Assembly (NCBI GenBank): GCA_965243095.1
Contig: OZ251530.1
Span: 372,001-436,000, forward strand
Direction: 5' to 3'
Origin: VXYL01 sp965243095
GTDB taxonomy: Bacteria > Pseudomonadota > Gammaproteobacteria > Pseudomonadales > Azotimanducaceae
DNA length: 64,000 nucleotides
Of this stretch, positions 60,936-64,000 are shown piece after piece. Both the position numbers and the translations under genes were made by a program. The stretch's first letter is position 1, and every line of letters begins with the position of its first letter. The notes beneath the pieces are model-generated. The model saw only the letters and a list, made by a program, of their open reading frames with translations. It was not told the origin of the DNA and ran no database searches.

Positions 60936-61130
60936 GCGCGCGGGCGAGCCCGGTTCGCCACGGTGTCCACTGTACTTGACATCGCCGCTTTTCTGCCATC
61001 AAAATTGTTGGCAACGAGTTTGTTGGTAAATTTGCGCGATGCAAAAAGGCAGACTGGTGGCGCGTTCGGTACGGGCGTACGCGGGCTTCGTCCGCGCCGG
61101 CAAGCGTCGAACCGCAGGGAGGGCGCAGCC

Positions 61131-62693
61131 ATGACCATCAATGCGAGTCGGAAGTACAACCCCGGGTTTCTTAGCGACGACGAATTGGTGGCGTCGTTCT
61201 GCATACGCACGAGCGAACTCGAATCGATGGTGGAGATGTTGCGCAGCTGCATTGGCGACTCGAATCCGCACCAAATCGTCATCGGCCCGCGCGGTAGCGG
61301 CAAGACGTGCCTGCTCCTGCGAGTTGCCGCCGAAGTGCGCCGAGACGCCGATCTGGCACACGGCTTCTTCCCCGTCGTCTTCGCCGAGGAAAGCTATGAA
61401 GTTGGCACCGCCGGCGAGTTCTGGCTGGAGTGCTTGTCCCGCTTGGCCGATCAGGCACCGCACCGTGCGGACGCCCCGGACCTGCATCGCACCTTGGAAG
61501 ACTTGCGCACCATAGGCGACGATCAAGCTCTTGGTGAATGTTGCCTTGCTGCCTTATTGGATTTTGCCGACCAAGAGGGCAAGAGGCTGGTTTTGCTAGT
61601 CGAGAACCTGAACATGATGTTCGGAGAAATCACGGACCAGGATGGAGGATGGCGGTTGCGCCAGTCGCTCCAAACCGAACCGAGGATCGTGCTGCTCGCC
61701 AGTGCAACCAGCCGCTTTGAAGAGATCAACAAGCCAGACCACGCGCTGTACGGCTTGTTCCGCACCCTTACGCTACGCCCTCTCGACACCAAGGAGTGCG
61801 CCGTACTGTGGGAAAGCGTGTCGGGCCAACGCCGGCCCCTGGAGACGATTCGTTCGGTGCAAATCCTAACCGGAGGCAGCCCGCGACTGCTCGCGATCGT
61901 GGCCTGTTTCGGTGCGGCGCTTTCGTTCCGCGAGCTCATGAACAGCCTGCTCGACCTCATTGACGACCACACGGAGTACTTCAAGGGCCACCTCGAGTCG
62001 CTGCCACCGCAGGAGCGTCGCGTCTATCTCGCGCTCGCCGACCTTTGGAAGCCCGCGCTCACCAAGGAGATCGCTGCTCGGGCGCGCGTGACGACCAGCA
62101 TGTGCAGCGCCCAGCTCGCCCGCCTCATCGAACGCGGCGTCGTGCTCGTCGCCGGAGGCAGCGCCCGGCGCAAGCTGTACTACCTGAGCGAGCGCCTGTA
62201 CAACATCTACTACCTGCTACGACGCAACCGCGGTACGAACCGCCTGATCGAAGCGCTCGTCCAGTTCATGGCGTCGTACTACTCGCCGGATCGGTTGCAG
62301 GACATGGGTACATTGGCCGCTTGCGAGGAAGTGCTGCATCGGCTCGGAAAAAACGATGCGCCTACGCTCCTTGAGCCAGTTGCGCCGGAACTGATCAACA
62401 CATTGATGCGGATCAGCGTTGACGTAGGGCCCATGCGGGTACGAGATGTGATCCAAGCATCGCCGGCGGCTGACCTTCTGCTGCCGCTCACAACCGCGCT
62501 AGAGCAGGAAGTGGGGTTGGCGCCGCGAGTGGCGCAGGAAGTCGAGGAAGTCGCAGCGGACATCCGACAGGAACTGGCAACGCTGAGGATGGCTCTGCCT
62601 CCTAGCAGCCACACGCTGATCGATGCACGGGCGGCGGATGGCGGCGGTGTTCCGCGACGGTATCGCGCCCGTGGAAAACCGGGGCAACGCTAA
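61131..62693 (+). CDS. AAA/STAND-like ATPase with winged-helix domain
   Basis: A 520-residue protein. Walker A IGPRGSGKTCLLLRV (residues 52-59), a Walker B-like RLVLLVENLNMMFGEI, and sensor LLASATSRFEEI make up the P-loop domain. A lid and winged helix follow (LTKEIAARARVTTSMCSAQL), then a helical end. The Asn in place of Asp-Glu of Walker B is odd. No clear partner domain (TPR, nuclease) is attached, so it may be a truncated STAND/Orc-like protein. AGGGAGGG precedes the ATG at 61131. It follows fic and is convergent with the dehydrogenase gene. Confidence 0.72.
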   Translation: MTINASRKYNPGFLSDDELVASFCIRTSELESMVEMLRSCIGDSNPHQIVIGPRGSGKTCLLLRVAAEVRRDADLAHGFFPVVFAEESYEVGTAGEFWLECLSRLADQAPHRADAPDLHRTLEDLRTIGDDQALGECCLAALLDFADQEGKRLVLLVENLNMMFGEITDQDGGWRLRQSLQTEPRIVLLASATSRFEEINKPDHALYGLFRTLTLRPLDTKECAVLWESVSGQRRPLETIRSVQILTGGSPRLLAIVACFGAALSFRELMNSLLDLIDDHTEYFKGHLESLPPQERRVYLALADLWKPALTKEIAARARVTTSMCSAQLARLIERGVVLVAGGSARRKLYYLSERLYNIYYLLRRNRGTNRLIEALVQFMASYYSPDRLQDMGTLAACEEVLHRLGKNDAPTLLEPVAPELINTLMRISVDVGPMRVRDVIQASPAADLLLPLTTALEQEVGLAPRVAQEVEEVAADIRQELATLRMALPPSSHTLIDARAADGGGVPRRYRARGKPGQR

Positions 62694-62705
62694 CTCGCCT
62701 CGTCC

Positions 62706-63782
62706 TCAAACAAACGCCGGCGTGATGCCCAGTTCCTTCATCACCCCGTTGAACCACTCGATCACTTCCGGGTGGTAGGGGATGCCGTTGGCGGCGCGAT
62801 CGAGTTCCGCCTCGTGTTCGGGGATGCCTGGGTACACCACGCGCGTCTCGCCCGGGGCGGTTTTGCAATCGAGGATGGAGCGCAGCAAGGCGTCCATGTC
62901 GGTCTTGAAGGTGTCGATGTCTGCGAACGCGGCGACGTTGTAGGCCATGAAGTAGTGGGCGATGCCTTGGCGGCGGTGCGGGCCGGTGCCGGTGCCGGTG
63001 AGGGCGCCGCACAGCACCTCCACCAGCATGGAAAGCCCGACGCCTTTGTGCGAGCCGATTTCGCGGGTGCCGCCGAGGGGCAGCATGATGAAGCGATCCG
63101 GCACTTCGGTTTCCTCCATGATCGGGGCGCCGTCGGCGTTGGCGATCCAACCGGGCAGCACCTTGCCGCCCACGCGCCGCAGCAGTTCGATCTTGTTGCC
63201 GGCAACGGAGCTCATGGAGGCGTCGAAAACGAACGGCGGCTCGTTGGCGGAGGGCGCGGCGATGCCGATGGGGTTCAGGCCGAGCAGCGGCGCCGCGCCG
63301 TGGGTCGGCGCGACGTGGACGCCGCCGGCGGTCATTGAAACGCCCACCATGTCGTGCGCCAGCGCCAGGTGCGCGTGGTAGGCGGACGCGCCGTAGTGGC
63401 GGCTGTTGAACGCCGTCACCACGCAAACGCCGGCGGTCTTGGCCCGTTCGCAGGCGAGTTCCATCAGCTCCTTGCCCTGCCCCAGGCCGAGGCCGCGGTC
63501 GCCGTCCACGGACACCGCCGCCGGCCAGTCGCGGGTGCGTTTCATCACCGGCGCGGGGTTGATGTGGCCGCCTTTGAGCCCCGCCACGTAGGCGCGCATC
63601 ATGTTGCTGACGCCGTGCGAGTCGATGCCGCGCACGTCGGCGTAGATGAGCGGGTCGGCGCACTTCGCCGCGTCCGACGGCGACATGCCGAGCGTGGTGA
63701 AGATGTCCTCCACCGCGCCGCGCATCTTGGCCGCCGGCACGCGCACGGCGATGTTCTCGGGCACCTTGAAGCGTTCGAGCAT
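62706..63782 (-). CDS. Ldh2-type malate/L-lactate dehydrogenase
   Basis: A 358-residue protein of the NAD(P)-dependent Ldh2/MDG/YlbC/YiaK family. Its N-terminal YADVRGIDSHGVSNMMR holds the catalytic histidine. VVTAFNSRHYGASAYHAHLA, LLGLNPIGIAAPSANEPPF and FDASMSSVAGNKIELLRR form the cofactor and substrate regions. It reduces or oxidises a 2-oxoacid/2-hydroxyacid pair; malate, lactate or ureidoglycolate cannot be told apart from sequence. Its start (ATG 63782) is preceded by AGAGGAAA. The 218-bp space upstream carries a REP unit and an IS-end-like sequence. Confidence 0.9.
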   Translation of the reverse strand: MLERFKVPENIAVRVPAAKMRGAVEDIFTTLGMSPSDAAKCADPLIYADVRGIDSHGVSNMMRAYVAGLKGGHINPAPVMKRTRDWPAAVSVDGDRGLGLGQGKELMELACERAKTAGVCVVTAFNSRHYGASAYHAHLALAHDMVGVSMTAGGVHVAPTHGAAPLLGLNPIGIAAPSANEPPFVFDASMSSVAGNKIELLRRVGGKVLPGWIANADGAPIMEETEVPDRFIMLPLGGTREIGSHKGVGLSMLVEVLCGALTGTGTGPHRRQGIAHYFMAYNVAAFADIDTFKTDMDALLRSILDCKTAPGETRVVYPGIPEHEAELDRAANGIPYHPEVIEWFNGVMKELGITPAFV

Positions 63783-63947
63783 TGCTTTTCCTCTGTGAAC
63801 TTGGGCTGTGGCACCGCTGGTGGTGCCGGCGACGCCCTTGAGTCGACAATGAAGGGCGCAAGAATAGCCGATCGCTGCTCAGTCCGAACCGCCGTAGGTG
63901 CTTGCGGTGTCGGCGCCAAGCCCGTAAACGCAGGCGTTCCGCCTGCA

Positions 63948-63973
63948 TGCGGGCGAGACGCCCGCGCTCCCAG
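63948..63973. repeat. REP-like unit, single copy
   Basis: 26 bp matching the right unit of the pair at 51981-52059 (GCGGGCGAGACGCCCGC plus GCTCCCAG). It is directly preceded by another small palindrome, GCAGGCGTTCCGCCTGC. Confidence 0.75.
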
Positions 63974-63979
63974 CACCCT

Positions 63980-64000
63980 TCACCAAAGATCTGTTGTACG
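63980..64000. repeat. IS-end-like sequence at window edge
   Basis: ACCAAAGATCTGTTGTACG, cut by the window end, matches the terminal repeat of the ISKra4-like element read as a right end (inverted: CGTACAACAGATCTTTGGT). No transposase lies on the inner side, so it is a solo end or the edge of a small derivative. Confidence 0.4.

Noticed and set aside
60936..61130. Small gene or antitoxin between fic and the ATPase
   Set aside because: An open frame joins the ATPase from 60963, but it has no ribosome-binding site or recognisable domain; the AGGGAGGG before 61131 marks the real start.
1..64000. CRISPR array, tRNA or rRNA genes
   Set aside because: I saw no regular spacer-repeat array, no tRNA-like cloverleaf with CCA-proximal TTCRA box, and no rRNA motifs. 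A covariance-model scan would be needed to exclude small RNAs.

Overview
The window is 64 kb of GC-rich, gene-dense bacterial chromosome. The gene content best fits a proteobacterium, probably a gammaproteobacterium: a full-length HrpA-type DEAH helicase, succinate dehydrogenase genes beside a MoxR/CoxE-like pair, a three-gene pntAA-pntAB-pntB transhydrogenase, CcmF, a queA-tgt pair and FdsG/FdsB-type formate dehydrogenase subunits. This is an inference from family content; there is no rRNA or tRNA gene here to settle it. I saw no CRISPR array.

Layout. 1-7.2 kb (+): the end of sdhA, then sdhB, a MoxR ATPase, a VWA-domain partner and hrpA. 7.2-9.2 kb: a relic of an ISAs1-like transposase, then a complete ISKra4-like insertion sequence with intact 9-bp target duplications. 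9.2-14.8 kb (+): pntAA-pntAB-pntB, two reductase genes, a KTSC-domain protein and an MFS transporter. 14.8-21.3 kb: an accessory stretch between two copies of the 3' part of the MFS gene. It holds a PD-(D/E)XK nuclease-like protein, a VapBC pair with a frameshifted toxin and an ISNCY-type insertion sequence with 16-bp target duplications; a type II restriction-modification pair follows. 21.4-36.7 kb: mostly housekeeping genes (enoyl-CoA hydratase-like, DUF72, ccmF, nudix, carA, tgt, queA, a lipoprotein, an Lrp regulator), a frameshifted N6-adenine methyltransferase and a large permease/M1-like fusion. 36.9-42.6 kb: a small cysteine-rich secreted protein, divergent from five tandem paralogues of an exported protein family whose upstream regions are duplicated too. 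42.6-45.7 kb (-): hipB-hipA with palindromic operators and an ATPase. 45.8-51.9 kb (-): bcp, a pair of ABC exporter half-transporters and an amidohydrolase. 52-55.6 kb (-): fdsG-fdsB overlapping a sensor histidine kinase. 55.7-62.7 kb: a second accessory cluster with a caspase-like DUF6642 protein, McrBC, a Fic protein and an AAA/STAND-like ATPase. The window ends with an Ldh2-type dehydrogenase.

Two features recur. Defence genes sit beside duplicated pieces of a neighbouring gene: the MFS 3' end around the nuclease/VapBC/IS segment, and the fic promoter and 5' end on the far side of mcrBC. Short mobile or palindromic sequences (solo IS ends and a REP-like hairpin) are scattered between genes. 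The most unusual parts are the five-copy secreted family with its co-duplicated leaders, the fic/mcrBC junction, and the partial formate dehydrogenase operon ending in a histidine kinase.
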